A DNA stretch of 64,000 bases from Trichostrongylus colubriformis (lineage: Eukaryota > Nematoda > Chromadorea > Rhabditida > Trichostrongylidae), in the NCBI GenBank assembly GCA_963978905.1, contig OZ022260.1, positions 19,022,334 to 19,086,333 on the forward strand, read 5' to 3'. Positions 10,881 through 24,594 of this stretch are shown here, one piece after another. The stretch's first letter is position 1. Every line of letters starts with the position of its first letter. The position numbers and the translations under genes were made by a program. The notes below the pieces were generated by a model. That model saw nothing but the letters and a program-made list of their open reading frames with translations, was not told the DNA's origin and ran no database searches.

Positions 10881-13310
10881 AGAAGATGGTGTGAAATAAG
10901 TGAAACAACCATTAAAAACGTGATGGATACCGAATTTTCCACAGGTGCTTCCAAAAAAATATACGTAATCCCTCGGTATTTATGCGATAAATTTCTGAGG
11001 ATTTGTAGCATGCGGCTTCTTCGCTTGCTTCCTGCTCAAAAACGATAGAGCTAAAGAGATTGAGTAGGGCAATACACTGACAGTACTCGAAGCTTGAGAT
11101 TTAGTCATGGTTCCTACAACACCATGATAATTTCAGACGTGATGCAGGGCTCAGTTTGAAGTTCAGGAGTCTAGAGCGCCACTCGCCTCAAATCGAATTG
11201 CTAGAGCTTCCGACGAAAACAGGAACGTTACGAATGTGCGATTGAATCACTGCGGACACTAAATTCTCAAAACGCTACATTTGTAAAACAGTCAGAAAAG
11301 CTTTAACCAGTAACCAACCAAACATCTGACCACTAACCAGGTAAGTGTTCCCCTAAGCTATAATTTTTGATAGCTGCTGATTTTTGTTGTTGCTAGAATG
11401 CCGGATTATGGGAAAAACCATTGGTTTCAAAAGAAACCGAGCACGCGTTCCATGCTTTTCAGGCATATGTGTTAACCCACTACACTCACGGTATAATGGG
11501 AGTCGAGGATTCCTCGACTGGTGGGGGTCAAATCTGACCGGACAGGTGAGAGAGGGGGTCCTAATTGCAAAGTCTAGCAAAAAGCACTCTAAAAAAGGAA
11601 TCTAAACTTTCAATAAGCAAACGAGAAGCTAATTGTATTTTACAGCGAGCCCGTGGGAGGAAATGTGAACTAAATATCTTTTTGCCTCAGGTAAGAAAGA
11701 TTACATGAAACACAATATAATGTGGTCGTATCTGATCCCCGTAGAGTGGAGGGGGGGGAGAGGAGAGGTCGTGTTGAAGCGGCCATTTTCCCCGATACCT
11801 GGGAGTGCTCTGATTACGCAAGGGTGTAGCACATGATATTTAAAGAAGCTGTAGTGATTCTGTCACCATTTTGACGATTTGACCAATCCAGTAACACTGC
11901 CGTGTGATATTAAAGATCAGCTGGACATGTTATGTCACATAGTGGTAACCGCTGGGAAAAGGCCGTCATCATTTGGTTCCCTCGAGGCTTCAGGCGAGTA
12001 CGAAGACCAAATAGTGGCATTTGTCATCTTGGCAGTAAACATGATCCTTTTCTGGTATTCGCGGAATCATATGAGTCATTATAACACCCATTGAAGACCG
12101 AGTGTGCACCATGGGAGGGATAGCATTCGCTTCGAAAAGCACAGCTGATGTGAAACAATTTGAAGCAGTAGCTGCCCTTAGAATAGTAGGACGTGAATAT
12201 GTTCTCCAGAATGACAGCGAACTCTTCGATGACTCGTACCGAAATTTTGGTAAAGAACAAAGCATTCCACGTCAGTCTATCATTTTTTGGTATGCGCCAT
12301 GCGTACTACTTCCGTCCAAAGCATTAACGACATTTCAGTGGTTTTTAGTCTTTTCAGTGATTTGCGAAGGTGAGTGCAAATCATTGTTCTTATGATCTAT
12401 TACCAATTCTCCAACAATATAGGATACAGGGACTGCATGGCCTGAGGTGGCATTTATCCACAATCTCATAGATGAACAATGCCAATGGGAGCGAGCCCGT
12501 TGGTCACTGCATCAACTCCGCCTCATTTAATACCTTCATACACACGGACTCTTATGAACTGATCATAAAATAGGTAATAGGTGGTAAAGAAAAACTTTGC
12601 AGCATTTTTGTATTTTTCCATTTCCACATTTTATCTTTTCATCACAAAATGGATTGTTTTCTGATCTCGTACAAAACTTTGAAAGTGATTCTTGACTTGA
12701 GGGGAGAACACAGTGAAATATAAATTTTAAGTCAGCTTAGGTGACATTGACGGTTCCCTTGGCCGCGCTGAAACTACAACGATATTCATGAAGTAGCAAG
12801 CAAAGTCTAACTCAAAGATTGTCGTTTTTGTTACAAGTAAAGGGATTGAGCAATTGGAATGAACTGCACAATATCACTAGGTCCCCTTTTTTATAAATCG
12901 CACCCACATACGTTTCTGGACCTTCCGTAAATCTCGGGGAAAATGCGGCGAAATTATTTCCCCGATGTATTCATTTGAAAACCGGAATAAGTCACACAGC
13001 GCTCGACTGTGCTCGTATCCGGGAAAGATTGATCTAGCGCACAATTCGACATTGATTAGAAATATTAATGGATATCAGAGAAACGTTAGGTTATGTGCCA
13101 AATGAGACGAGAACAAGCGATGTCACTCAAGTTCGGGCAAGATCGGTGGACGAGGAACTGCTGATGTAAGACATGACAAGTATGTAGGAGTGGTAAATGT
13201 GGCTAAATAGACATTGCCAGCCATGCGTAAAGGAAGGGAGTGAAAGAAGGGAAAAAGACTAGGGTGCTGGAAAAGCAGTGTAGAACAGCAATGCTGCTCA
13301 TAGTCAAAGG
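10881..13310. other. Unassigned DNA with a weak coding candidate
   Basis: No gene is recognised. The best coding-like stretch is 12102-12257 (+), an open frame containing VKQFEAVAALRIVG and VLQNDSELFDDSYRNF that runs into a possible GTAAAG donor at 12251. I could not link it to other exons and do not assign a function. A repeat resembling 1856-1955 lies at 11389-11480. Confidence 0.25.
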
Positions 13311-13692
13311 GAGAATGGGTTTTTCTACTGCCCGTCTAACTATGTTGTATCTGCCTAATATGCAAAGTTTCACGCGAAAAAAGTGAGAATCCCGTCAAGA
13401 TACAGCTCCTCAAAGTGTCTGTCGAGTCGAGGATCGGAGCCTCAGCGTAAATGAACGCCCCGTCGTCCGCCGCGGTGGAGGACGCATAGTGGACACAGAA
13501 AGTTACGTAAACAGTCTCTTTCGTCGGGGGGGGGGGAGGCATTTACTCTGAGGGTCTGCCCCTAGTCGTCATTTTGAGAAGCTGTATCTTAGCCGAATTC
13601 TTACTTTCCCGCATCAAACTTTGCATGTAACTCTCATCGAGCAAATACAAGTAGATGTATAGGTAAACGCTTTTTTTTCGCATTTTCCCGCG
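13311..13692. mobile_element. Diverged family-A palindromic MITE
   Basis: The arms share TGCAAAGTTTCACGCGAAAA and its complement, plus the ATACAGCTCCT / GAAGCTGTATCTTAGCC pair seen in the other family-A copies (770-1205 and 56200-56590). The centre has a run of G (13527-13536). It is non-coding despite the overlapping open frames. Confidence 0.7.
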
Positions 13693-15466
13693 CACGCTTT
13701 TTTTAGGTGTGAGCGGAAAAAGACACGCTTTTTCTAAGTGAGAGCAGAAAAAGACGAAAATAAGCGCCGAAATGAGCTGCAAGTGGGACTATACTACGAC
13801 TGCCTCTCCTTGTGAGGAAATGGGTGGAGATAGCACCAGTGAGGCTGAAATCACCATAATTATAGGGTGCCTGGGGAGCAGGAATGGCCGACGATCATGT
13901 ATAGCTCCACTACTCCTACTATTTTTTGCCTTAAGATACACCCAAGGGGCCCATCTTCTACTTACGCTGTGTGAGGTGGTGCCCATCCAACGCTGCGCGA
14001 CATGTAGTGCCCATCCACAACCCATCTTTGTCCCTGTCGAACTTTTGGAATAACACAACGCTTAATTTTAGGAATTCTTGTTAGAAACTCATGGAGAACC
14101 GACCTTTGGAGAAAGGTCAGCATTAGCGCTGTCTAGAGGGCAGCTTAAGCAGAAGATGACATGTGAGCGCTATCACAAAGCGAGGGGTGCCAGCATCCGC
14201 TGACAACCCAAATGAGTGTGCCGGCAGCACACCAAAGACCATTTGCACTGGACATGTTATGCAATTTAGCGACAAGTGCCGGACGAGAGCTGTCCATGCT
14301 TGAATGGGGAGTGTGAAGTAGCAAAAGCACGTTTGATTGGATTTTGTGGCATAAAAATTCGCTAAGCGGACATGGTCATAGATCTCGATCAACGTCTCGG
14401 TTAAATGTGTTCCTGGATTAGCTTGATGGGCCAGAAACGAGGATGTACGGGTTCTCGGGGGAAGCAAAGTATAGGCAAAGAGAATCTAAGATACGAAACC
14501 GTAGGGCCGTTGCAGTGGTTGGTTCGCAATGGCCAAGATGCAAGGCTGGAATGAATACGGGGACTGCATAGAGTGGGACGAAGCAGAGGATGATCACGGC
14601 TCGAAATAAGATAGCACGACAGTTTTTTCAGAGCGGAGCTTCTACCGACGTGGCCTTCTGCTCCGTATACGAACTTCCATAAGAGGTGATGGTTTGCCGA
14701 CAAGAGTTTACAGACAGTGGTAGGAGCACTCAGTTCTATCATTCGTTGCAATCTTTGATACGGAGAGGTGAACGTTTTCACCACGAAATCCGACACGTCA
14801 AGCACGACATAATTTCGATCGATACGGCAGTAGTACGTTGCGATAACTACTGTACTATCACATCGTTGTTACTCTACACCTCAATCATTTTGCGGCGAAG
14901 ACGACGCTAGTGGGCGGACTTTACTATGAAAGGCGGAGTCTATCAAACGCAGTCTCCTGCAAAGCTAGGAGCGCTCCTCTTACAGAGGACTTCGCCACAA
15001 ATGGTCTTCTTTGACATCCAGCTTTCATATGGATGTATCACATCAAGGTTTACTCATTGCCCACATTAACCCTACCACAGTCTTTAATGTCACAGCATAT
15101 ATGCATCGGATCAAGTGAGGAAATGGGTGAACTTCTACGAGAAGGCATACATGAAAAGGTCTCAGCTGGTTACCATCGAAGTAATCGTGATGAATCCCAG
15201 GCCATTATGGTTGGACGGACTCCCATCGAATCTTGCTTACTTGTTGTCGTTTCCCGGGATACATACATATCTATTACAGGAGGAAAAGCAAGTAATTACA
15301 TCCAACTGGAAGAAACCCTTGCATTCATCAAACACATACAACATTCAAGTCAGAAAGCGCTACAGTACACATTTCTGGTAGGTATGTGAGGCACAGTAAA
15401 GACGAAATTTCATAAAAAAGAAAAGTATTGCGAAGAGAGTCATACGAAAAGTAAGTAAAGTAAAAG
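13693..15466. other. No recognisable gene
   Basis: Several overlapping open frames (for example 14401-14805 on the - strand and 15033-15389 on the + strand) have no motif I recognise and compete with each other in other frames, so none is called. Confidence 0.35.
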
Positions 15467-15696
15467 TCTAAATGTGCGAATAACAATTTGACTCCAAAAC
15501 TTGTCTTCAAAAGACTCAAAAATCCACGAAAGAGCGCGAAAGAATGCGAAATTTTTGAGCTTATTGTCGAGCTTTCGGCTTCGCTTTGCCTTCGGCGAGC
15601 TCAAAAATTCTTTCGCATTCTTTCGAGCTCTTTCGTGGATTTTGAGCCTTCTGAGAATAATATTTAGAGCCTTAAATTGTTCTTCACACATTTAGA
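15467..15696. mobile_element. 230-bp palindromic MITE (family E)
   Basis: It begins TCTAAATGTGCGAA and ends with the complement TTCACACATTTAGA. The inner arms AATCCACGAAAGAG and CTCTTTCGTGGATT are exact complements, followed by GAATGCGAAA/TTTCGCATTC and AGCTCAAAAA-type pairs. The loop is about 30 bp of GC-richer sequence. No target duplication was identified. Confidence 0.75.
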
Positions 15697-18600
15697 TTGG
15701 CATGAGGCTTCGGGACAGAACAATACTGTGGAAAGTAAGTGAAATCAATGTCAGACAGGAGCAAGTCATCACGGAACCAAGTGGTCTTCAGGGCATTTCT
15801 TGATTCGTGCAGAGCTAAAAGGCACGGATGCTTTTCTTTCTGCTTAGTGCCACATAAAGGGAGTAAATGCGATTTATGAAGAAAGTCGGATCACTGAACG
15901 AGAGCAAGCGATTTGCTGGAGACACAGTAGGAGTCAAAGATATCCGCACTTTCAAATTTTACCCATAAGTTTGATCGACGGCTACATATCTCGTTCAATT
16001 TTTTGTTTGTTTTTTCGCTTAACTCAGCAAAACGAGCAGATGTGCAAAAAGTAACCTCATTCGGTATCACAACAGCACTTTTTGGCACAGAGGCCCAGAA
16101 AAATTCATTTTGAAAGTTTTCATTCAAGTAAGTTTTTTACCTCCATTGTGCACTCAACTCAGTTGAGGTTCTTTCATTGAGCTTTCAAAGCACAAGAAAT
16201 CTAACAAGGTTTATAAACGTCGACCGAAATTATGAGTAAAGTCGAAGATCGCACATATTTTTGACCCTCAGTGTACTTATGTACATATATCATTCGCCTC
16301 CCCCGATATCTACTCGTGCAGATTCGAGCAGATTTGGAGGTAGCAGATCATTATTGAACGAGAGCTGTTTTCCGGCCATGTTCATTCGTTTATTTTTCAT
16401 TAATATGGCTAGTGGCATGGCCAAACCAAGAGGAAAAATTAGTTGTGAAAAGATTGTTTCAAAAGACAAAGTGTAGTGGAAAGAGACAAGATTAACTAGA
16501 GTACTGAGTCGCGTAAAAGTAGAGGACTTAATTGCAGCAATGAAATATACAGCAGCTGGTGCAACCCATAATCAAGAACATAAAAGTGTCCTCTCGCAAG
16601 AGTATCTCCCGCTACTGCGCTAATGGGTGGTGAATCTGCGCGACACGAGTTGATACGAGCTTCCCACTCTCATTTACATAATGTGAAAACGGCTGAATCA
16701 TATGCAGACGAGAGCAATAACATCGGCCGCTGAGTGAGAACAACTAAAGAATGTGCTCCGATGAGTCGTAGCTTGCGGCGCTATTGGGCACTGATTCCCA
16801 CTCTTTCACGAGCTGAACAGCGAAATACTCCGCAGGGATGAGAGTGGCCTCTTATGAAGAAACACTGCCAGCCGTGGATTCTGAAAGGGCTTTCAGCGAA
16901 AGTCGTAATACTGCATTGTTCCTTGAACTTTCTAGAAAAATTTGAAAGAAAGAAGGAGCAAAAGGTGTGTTGGACACGCCAACGCTATTCTATTCACAGC
17001 CACTGTTTGCGACTGGAACTCCTACTTAGCCAATTTTACCTTTTAAAACAGAAAGTCTTCTTTAATGCATATTAACGTACTTGTTCCTGTGAGACCTTTA
17101 CTGGAATTAGTGGCTTACACTGAGGCTTACGATGGACGCTGGTGGCACAGGCAGAGACGCAGAAACACGCAGCCACGCCCTGCCGCCAGCACACAAAGTA
17201 TGAACGCAGTCGAAAGGAATCCTTCGCTTCCTCCTTTGAGGCTGAAGCAAATATATACGTTTAAATGTGCAGGGTGGCCCTATAAAGATACTTCAGAGAT
17301 ACTCAGGTGTGCAAAATTTTACAGAATTCCTCCTCATTACGGTAGCATTTCACGCCGATTATTTCGTTCATCATTTTGACAGAAAGTACGGCGACATTTC
17401 AGACAACAACGTTAAGGAACGTTCTTCGCCGACTTCCACGTTCACAGTGGACAGTCAGTAATTCGCGATAATTTGACTAAACCTAGTCCATCCAGGAGCA
17501 CAAGGTTTTATCAGCAGTAAGCGTGTGCAAATCCTGTAAACAGATAGTGCCCACGGCTTCGAAATGGTCGAGATTCGCCATCAATTTGTCTGGATGAGCA
17601 GCAGTGGGAATTGCTCAGCAGGAGAGGCTTGGTTTCTGTTCTTATGAGAAATAATCAATCAAAAGCTGAAAATAAAGGTAGCCTCGACAGGAGAAAACTG
17701 GCAGCAGGGTCGAATTTTGCACGGTAGCATCACAAAACACCTCGAAACGCCTGTATAAAAGACGGGATCTCGTCCAAGCCAATGATTTCTGGAAATTTTT
17801 GTGTATTCCCTTCCTTGTGTGCATTCTTGAGCTCCCGCAGTCCTCGCGGAGAGCGATGATCCACAAAATATATCGCAAACGGCGCCTTTGAACGGGTTAA
17901 GATGATAGAAACCAGATCCCTCTTCGATGGACAAGCGTAGGTAGTGATGATAAATCCGCTCTAAAGCTTTCTGGAGATATTCCTCCGAGTTATGGAGGCA
18001 ATATTTCAGCTATAAAGAAGGAAAAAACAGGCGCTATTGCTTCATATTCCAGCAAATGCATGGAAAAAGGACGAGCCAATACGATAACATCCAGGCACTA
18101 TGGATGGGAACAGCACGTGTAGTTGATACGTTTATTGGTGCTCAGCAATTCGACGGTGAAGAGAAAATGAAAGGAAGTGGCCACAAAGCCAAGATTCAGG
18201 ACCCCTCGCCAACGTCGGTTTCGGCGCTTGCGACTTTCCGTCAAAAGGCAAGTAGTTCCGAAGAGTTTTCCACTCGCATGTTGCCCAGTTATCGAAAGTA
18301 GAAAAAAACAGCTCAGAAATATAGAAACTCGAAAGAGATTCCATCACATCGTGAATGAGCGAAGACGAGAGGTGAGAAACAATGAAAAGTGATCAGTTGA
18401 TGCTCAGGAAATTAACCGTTCGCAGCCTGAACTAGCAACTATCAGCACCCAAAATTACGAAAAGGATAACCAGTTGTTTCGAAAACACTCTACGATTTTC
18501 CTGTTCACGAAACCGTGCCGAGACATCTGCAATCCTGCCTCAGCTTCTTGACCACCCCACTTCAGTCGATCAGGAGTCAAGTCGCTAGGAGGCCGGCATC

Positions 18601-18807
18601 TAAAGGCGTCAGCTGTTAAAGGCAACGTAGTCTTTATGGCTTGAGGGCACGCTTTTAGCCCGGAATTTCACAGAAATAAGCCTCTTATGGTCAGACCCCT
18701 ATTTTCCATGTGAATCACTTCTTTCAGGGATCCCTCATCAGTCATACTAATCAATCGTTGTCTTTAAGCAGCAGTGCTTTGCAATGAAGTGCGCGCTCGA
18801 TACGAAC
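15697..18807. other. No recognisable gene
   Basis: About 3.1 kb with scattered short open frames only. No tandem or inverted structure was noticed. Confidence 0.35.
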
Positions 18808-18809
18808 TA

Positions 18810-19582
18810 CCCTAAAGTCTGATAGACAAGTCTGCCCGCAGCGGTTTCGCGCGCGGCAGCGACGAACCAGGCGCAGTCTTCGAAGATCACAGGATCGCGA
18901 TGCACTCTTCATTGTTAAAAACAACAGAGTGGTAGAAACTGTTTATTCAACTTCATTTCTAATATCTAAAAATACCACGTATCAAAATCTTCGTTTACCC
19001 CTGTAACAATGATCATTCATCCTAAATTTTCTACGCAGTCTCCCTTTCATCGTCACAAATATTCATACATTTAAATTCTCACTCATCTCATCTAAGTGAC
19101 TCTTGGTTCGAGGCATTTAAGAAGCTGTTGACAATCGTTCCCTCAGGAATCGAATAGAAACTGTGGCAAACTAAAGAAGCTTCATCTTAGTTGCTCATCC
19201 TTTCCCTAATGCCGCTTTTGGTATATCTGTTTTGTTGGGTCATAACAGGAATAAGGAAAAGTTTATTCAACCGCTGTTTCATCGCCAAAACTATCGTTGC
19301 ATTGAAACCCCTGTTGAACAACGATTCTCCTCTCATTCGTTCACTTTCCTCTGCCAACTAAGAAGTTTCCGTGTTCACCTTTCGTACGACCCCAACTTAA
19401 CTTGCTACTCGCTTTTATATTAACAAATACAATAGACAACACAATATAAACTCGTTATTAACATAATCCACAAATCGTACTTCTTCAATTTCCTTCATCT
19501 CCGGTTGATTCCTTGAAGACTGCGGTCGCCTGTGCCGCGCGCGACACCGCGTGCGGGCGGACTTATCCATTAGACTTTAGGG
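18810..19582. mobile_element. 773-bp TIR element with TA target duplication (family F)
   Basis: The left end CCCTAAAGTCTGATAGACAA and the right end (complement, CCCTAAAGTCTAATGGATAA) are inverted repeats that extend, with mismatches, through a GC-rich block (CGCGCGCGGC / GCCGCGCGCG) for about 75 bp. TA sits directly outside both ends (18808-18809 and 19583-19584). The A/T-rich interior has no transposase. TA duplication fits a Tc1/mariner-type non-autonomous element. Confidence 0.75.
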
Positions 19583-19584
19583 TA

Positions 19585-20099
19585 ATAATTCATACGGGAT
19601 TAGCTCATCACCCCTTCAGCACTACGAGTGCACGTTATGAGCTACTTATGCTCGTCTCCTTTCTTAGAACCACGTTATGCAGCTAGTTTAGAGGTGGTGC
19701 GTAAACGTACCTTACCATGCTCAGCGGGAGTTATCACAAAGCACATATAGTACACAATTGTGCCTGAGTATTAGGTGCTGCCGTTTAGAGAGCGAAGAAT
19801 GGAGAGATTGCGAAAAAGATCGGTTACTTTTGATCAGATCCGGAAAATCGCCGTCGAGTATGAATGCATTTCCGAAGAAATGCACGAAAACTGTTGAATA
19901 TTTTTTTGTGCACGTTGAATTCGATGCCATAAATGTTTACCACGTTTGAGGGACACAGAATATGATTTGGATTCCTCATCTGACTAGGCATCACTGCTGG
20001 GTTCGTTAGGTGTTCGGACACTTACTGAGCTCCTCGGGAAATTGGAGTAGTGGCCGTGGGATGGGACTAACAAACAAGCTCTTCGGACCATCGACCAAG
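19585..20099. other. No recognisable feature
   Basis: No coding signal, paired termini or tandem repeat was found. Confidence 0.4.
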
Positions 20100-20335
20100 T
20101 CACGGTGTAAGCATTGAAATGATAAAAAGCTAAGTAGGTTTCTGAAAATTATTCGACTTCTCTTTGGAATGCGCCGCGCAATTGTAGCTCCATTCAGAAT
20201 CGTGGTGGCAGGTGAATGCGATTTAGCCCTTACAATGACTTGCGGGGTCCCACCGATGTGCAAGCCACTGCTCTTATTCTCCTAAGCGAGTCTGGTACCA
20301 CTTCCCCTGCCTCGGAGGGATGGAAAGCCCTGAAT
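20100..20335 (+). repeat. Dispersed repeat family G, copy 1
   Basis: The blocks ATGCGCCGCGCA, CCATTCAGAATCGTGGTGGC, ATGACTTGC and GGAGGGATGGAAAGCC occur in this order here and in the copies at 24595-24930 and 25605-25905. It is non-coding. The shared length of roughly 250-300 bp and lack of terminal inverted repeats would suit a SINE or LINE tail, but this is inference. Confidence 0.65.
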
Positions 20336-20876
20336 AAATGTCCACTTTCTATGAAAATATGCAGAACAGCGACGAGCAACTTGTCATAAACAATCACACT
20401 GTAAACACTAGGTGCTCTGATTCATGCATAGATATTTCTGAGTGAGCTGATAGGCTCCCACCCTGGACGAGAGATTGAGGAGAAAGAATCCTTGTAGCCG
20501 AAGAAAGCTAAGAAATCAAAGACCTCCGAGACCAGGAAAGAGGAAATGGGCTGGAAAATGATTGAGAAACGAGACATCAGAGTCCACTCGAGTCATCTGT
20601 GCCTAACTTACTTTGCTCATGAAAGGAGCGTTTTTTTTCAGGCATTCTAATCCCCTTTCGTAGGGATCAACGGCTTGCGGTGATTGTGACACGTGCACTC
20701 TATCTTAAGAAAACTGTACTTTCGAGAAGAACCGTGTCTGATTAAAAGCACATTTTTTCGTTTACACACATTCTCAAAGCCATTCACCGCTCGATATGAA
20801 ATATGTGTTGACCACAAAAACATGCTTACCGCTTTGGCACTACGTATTTAGGGAGACTTATCAAAAGCGCGTTCCC

Positions 20877-21038
20877 ATGAGATCTTTATCAATACTTGCC
20901 CTTTTCATCTTAACGTTTTTCCTAGTTCCGCAGGCTAACGCCCGCGAAACTAGGACCACACACAGGGATGCACATTTTTTTTCTGAAAGCATCTTATCAT
21001 ACGATCGAACGTTTCAGTCAAGAAGAAATGATCTGTAG
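20877..21038 (+). CDS. Possible 53-aa secreted peptide
   Basis: The open frame begins MRSLSILALFILTFFLVPQA, which has the charge, hydrophobic core and Ala-X-Ala ending (QANA before R23) of a cleavable signal peptide. The remaining 31 residues are polar and basic, with an RTTHRDAHFF segment and a C-terminal QSRRNDL. The codon frame stays open upstream to 20796, but the internal Met at 20877 gives the better signal peptide, so I chose it. No family was recognised, there is no obvious amidation site, and no promoter or poly(A) signal was tied to it. In 162 nt such a frame can occur by chance. It could also be a first exon of something larger. Confidence 0.28.
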   Translation: MRSLSILALFILTFFLVPQANARETRTTHRDAHFFSESILSYDRTFQSRRNDL

Positions 21039-21118
21039 TGAAACTTTCATTGCGCTTTGAGGTATTCATTGCCACTCCGGCGCATCATTTTGAACTACAT
21101 TACATCAATCTTCCGTGT

Positions 21119-21340
21119 TTCTGCAAGGGTGGACAAAGTTCGCGGCTGGCTGGTTTAACCCTCACCCGTCTGCATCTACCCGTGTCGAATAGTCACGCAG
21201 AGGAGCGAAAGGGAGGAGGGTTTGAGGGTTTCTTCCAGGTTTTCGGTAGTTCTATTCCGTTCTTTCTCTACTGTTACGCTACTAATTACCCTTACTTTCT
21301 ATTCCACAATTTGTCACGGGGTGTCTTTACGTTTTGCTGA
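21119..21340 (+). repeat. Dispersed repeat, family B second half
   Basis: GCGGCTGGCTGG, GGAGCGAAAGGGAGGAGG, TTTTCGGTAGTTCTATTCCG and CTTTCTCTACTGTTACGC align with 1509-1650 and with the right edge of the window (about 63740-63830). It is non-coding. Confidence 0.5.
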
Positions 21341-22269
21341 TACTCGTCGAACCGCGGACCTCTCGTTGAGTGGTGACGTCTACCATTATGCACAGCACTG
21401 TAATCCACGAAGAGACTGAGTGGCTTATAATAGTGAGGTCGTGTTGCGCTGAGTGGTTAAATGAACCGGGGTAGGAAAAAGAGGAAAGAAATAAGAAATG
21501 ATCCTTTCGATAATCGGTAGAGAAGCGCGGGTTTGAAAACGCGACGTTGTGATCTGCATTTGCATATTCCTCCCAGTCAACTTTCCGAGTTGCTCGCTGT
21601 AAAAAATGTCATTTGTTGTCTCGCAGGGTGTTTTTTTTTTTGTATTCATTCATGATGATGTGAATTATGGAAGAATACTCTCAAGCTCGGTCAAGTTCCC
21701 TTTGGAATTCTCCATGTCTTCACACTTTATTTGAAGGCTTCCTTTACTTGAATGTACGTTTAGCGGGCTACAATACATCCTAGAAGCTTCCCTTCCAACA
21801 AGAAAACGGCACCAAGGTTAGCAAATATCAGTAATCATTATCTTTACGTGGCTCACGACCACTTATAAAAACCTTTACATGGGGGTCGGTAATAGAGAGA
21901 TTAGAAATACAAGAGAGCATAGTTATCCAAATAATGCAGATTTCGAGCAGATTTTCAAAACCAGCACATGAAATAGTCCTCAACTCAAAATGTAACAAAA
22001 CCCGACAGTGAAGAAGAAGGTACAAAAAGTGGTGCCCTCAAATCATGGGCCGTCTAGCACTTCTCCAATAAGAGAACGTACACTGGTATGCAAAACTGAT
22101 GAATGGGCCTGAAAAACGGAACCATCGTTCCTCCCACTGACGTCCATGGTACACGTGTTTTTCTATGCATCCAAAAGCCACGTATTAAATGACATAACCT
22201 GAGCCTGTGACATGGTGTGGTCACGGAGTTTACACGGTAATGTAACGATCACACGGTAATGCTTGGGGA
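21341..22269. other. No recognisable feature
   Basis: Stops occur in all frames and no repeat structure was noticed. Confidence 0.4.
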
Positions 22270-22388
22270 GCGATACGCAACTGACTTGTAATCGCTTCGG
22301 AGCCTAACAACATGGCGCCTTTAGCTCGTCCGCATTGCTTCGCTTGCGATATTGCGCGGTGCGAAATCCTGACATAAGGGTACACACC
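22270..22388. mobile_element. Mutator-type MITE fragment (family C)
   Basis: Only the right half is present. It ends GACATAAGGGTACACACCCC and contains the TTTAGCTCGTCCGCATTG block shared with 5544-5774 and, in inverted form, with 4547-4787. The left end is missing, so no target duplication can be read. Confidence 0.65.
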
Positions 22389-24594
22389 CCTCGTACTGCC
22401 TTCGAATGAATTTCTATGTGAACTTGCTATGAGATCATTGAATATCGACTGTTAGATGCAGCCATTGATCCCCAAGTACATCTGCTGACTTACAGACATG
22501 AACAGCTCTTTTAAAAGTAGCTTGCTGAAATCAACCACTGTATTCAGTGCCGTTACTACATATACCTGGCAGCCCACCTTCCATCCTCCGATCAAGTGGG
22601 GAAAATTTTGATAAATGAAATAGACATAATTTGATGAAGTTCTGCACTTGAATTAGGCCTTACCTTCAGTTTTGCTCCACTAAATCTCAGTCTACTGGAG
22701 AAATTAATTTCGTCATCGCGAACATTGGAGAGACAAATACAGACCAAAGTATGGGTAACCTTACTCCGTGCATAGCAATAGGAGCCAGGTTTGAGTAATA
22801 GGATTGAGCAATGTTGATTAATGAGAATTTTTAAAATCTGCTTTTTCATACGTCGATGTTTTTGCTTACTACCTTAGCTTGTTATCTTATTACTCCATTA
22901 GTCATCCAAAAGCATTCGCGGAACAGCTGAAGATCTTATACCGGATTCAAAGAACACCTGATAAGTCGTTGCATGCTTTCAAAAATAAGGATGGACAGGT
23001 GAAAAGGCACTTTGACAAAGATCAAAGGCATTGCATCATGTGGCTAATATGTAGGAGCCTTAACGCACTACCAGAACTAAGCCTCGCCTAAGTGTAGCCC
23101 AACTCGCCTTTTCTGCTTTTTGGGAAAAGACGTCAGTCCTATTAATTCAGAGAATTTCTACTGAATGAAGTGTGGGTTAGAAATTGAAAAAGGAAGATTG
23201 GGCATCCGATTTCAAAGGAACCGTATCCTGCTTTTACTCGGAATTATAGTGCCATTTCCGTGCCCATCAGTTCTTACAGTGGCATTAATGATGTACCTAT
23301 ACAACGGTATTTGAGGCTTGCGGATCTACTGGCTAGTGTTCTTATCTTCCTTAACTAATCTGGTTCCATTCGCTAATTCCCGCTAAGCTTCATTGGCTTG
23401 AACGGAAAGGACTGGGAGCTGATCCCCTACGATAACAGTGGGGAGGCGTCGTTTGTGACAAGACTACCTACTCTCCTCACTCCTGATCCACAGTGAAAAC
23501 TCAATAAAGGAAAGTCGCTGAAAATGCGGACGTAGCATGATTCAAACAGCAAGGAGTGTTTTTCACAATTTAAGGTCTGCTTGCTTACCGGAACCGGAAT
23601 GATATCCCTACACTAACATCCAATCGACGAGAGAAAAGGCAGCGTACGAGCCCTAAATAGAGCGCTTCAGGTGATTTTCATTATGTTTTTTCTTCTATGG
23701 GCAACTCAGATTAACTTAAGGTTATAATGCAATGTGCCCTTGACCATGTATTGTTTAATTAACTCTCATTTGAGTAGTGTTTCAGTTCCAAACTCCAAGA
23801 AAGACATTGGAGCATTGCAAAGCAATAGAGGGCGCCACTTTCATCAGCATGGAATGCAATGGCATGTGAGCCATGGAAACGAGTGCAGGTCAAGGCATCT
23901 GTCAAAGAAGCAGGTAAGACAAAGGGAGCTACATTTTTAGTTTTTGGAAAAGGGAAATATGGACGCTGTAATTAACGCTAAGGACCCAGACGAACGCTGT
24001 ATGGTGAAGATCGCCCTTTACGCTCCTCGCAGATCCCCTGCCAGCTTCCCTAAAGGTCCGGCTTATACGGCTTATTCACAGACCCTGAGCCCAAGTCACA
24101 GACCCCTGTGGCTAAGACGCATATTTATTGGGAAATCAGGCTCTCGTCGAGGTATCTTTGACAGGGTCGTAGTTTATTTTGACACTTACACTATGTATGG
24201 TGAAATAAATTCACATTGAGGAATCCTTGACAACCACACATTGTCGGATAGATTATGGGCCGGTAAGCCAACCTCTATATGGAGACGACTATTAGAACAG
24301 AGAGATTTACTATCTCTCTGGCGACCGAGGGGGGGGGGTCGTTCTCTTCCAAAAAGACTTCCTGGATGCCCTGCGCCCGGCTTGACATGACCCTGTTGGT
24401 CCTGCTCAGTGGGCAGGCAAGAAGTACGTACCCCACAAAAATCAACTGGAGGAAGAAGGTTCCATGTCCCAAGTACGTACCTTGTATGTCATATGCACAT
24501 ATGTAATTTCCTTCTCTTAAAGCAGCACATCCTTCGCTCATGTCTTATTGAAAAAGAGCAGGTAGCAAGTAAAGACACTTCGGAATTTCCGTGA
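22389..24594. other. No recognisable gene
   Basis: Only short open frames occur. A run of nine G lies near 24330-24338. Nothing was supported as a gene. Confidence 0.35.

Noticed and set aside
14401..14805. 134-codon frame on the - strand
   Set aside because: No recognised motif; competing frames on the same strand look equally plausible.
15033..15389. 118- and 88-codon frames overlapping on the + strand
   Set aside because: Two frames compete, and neither has a motif or convincing splice sites.
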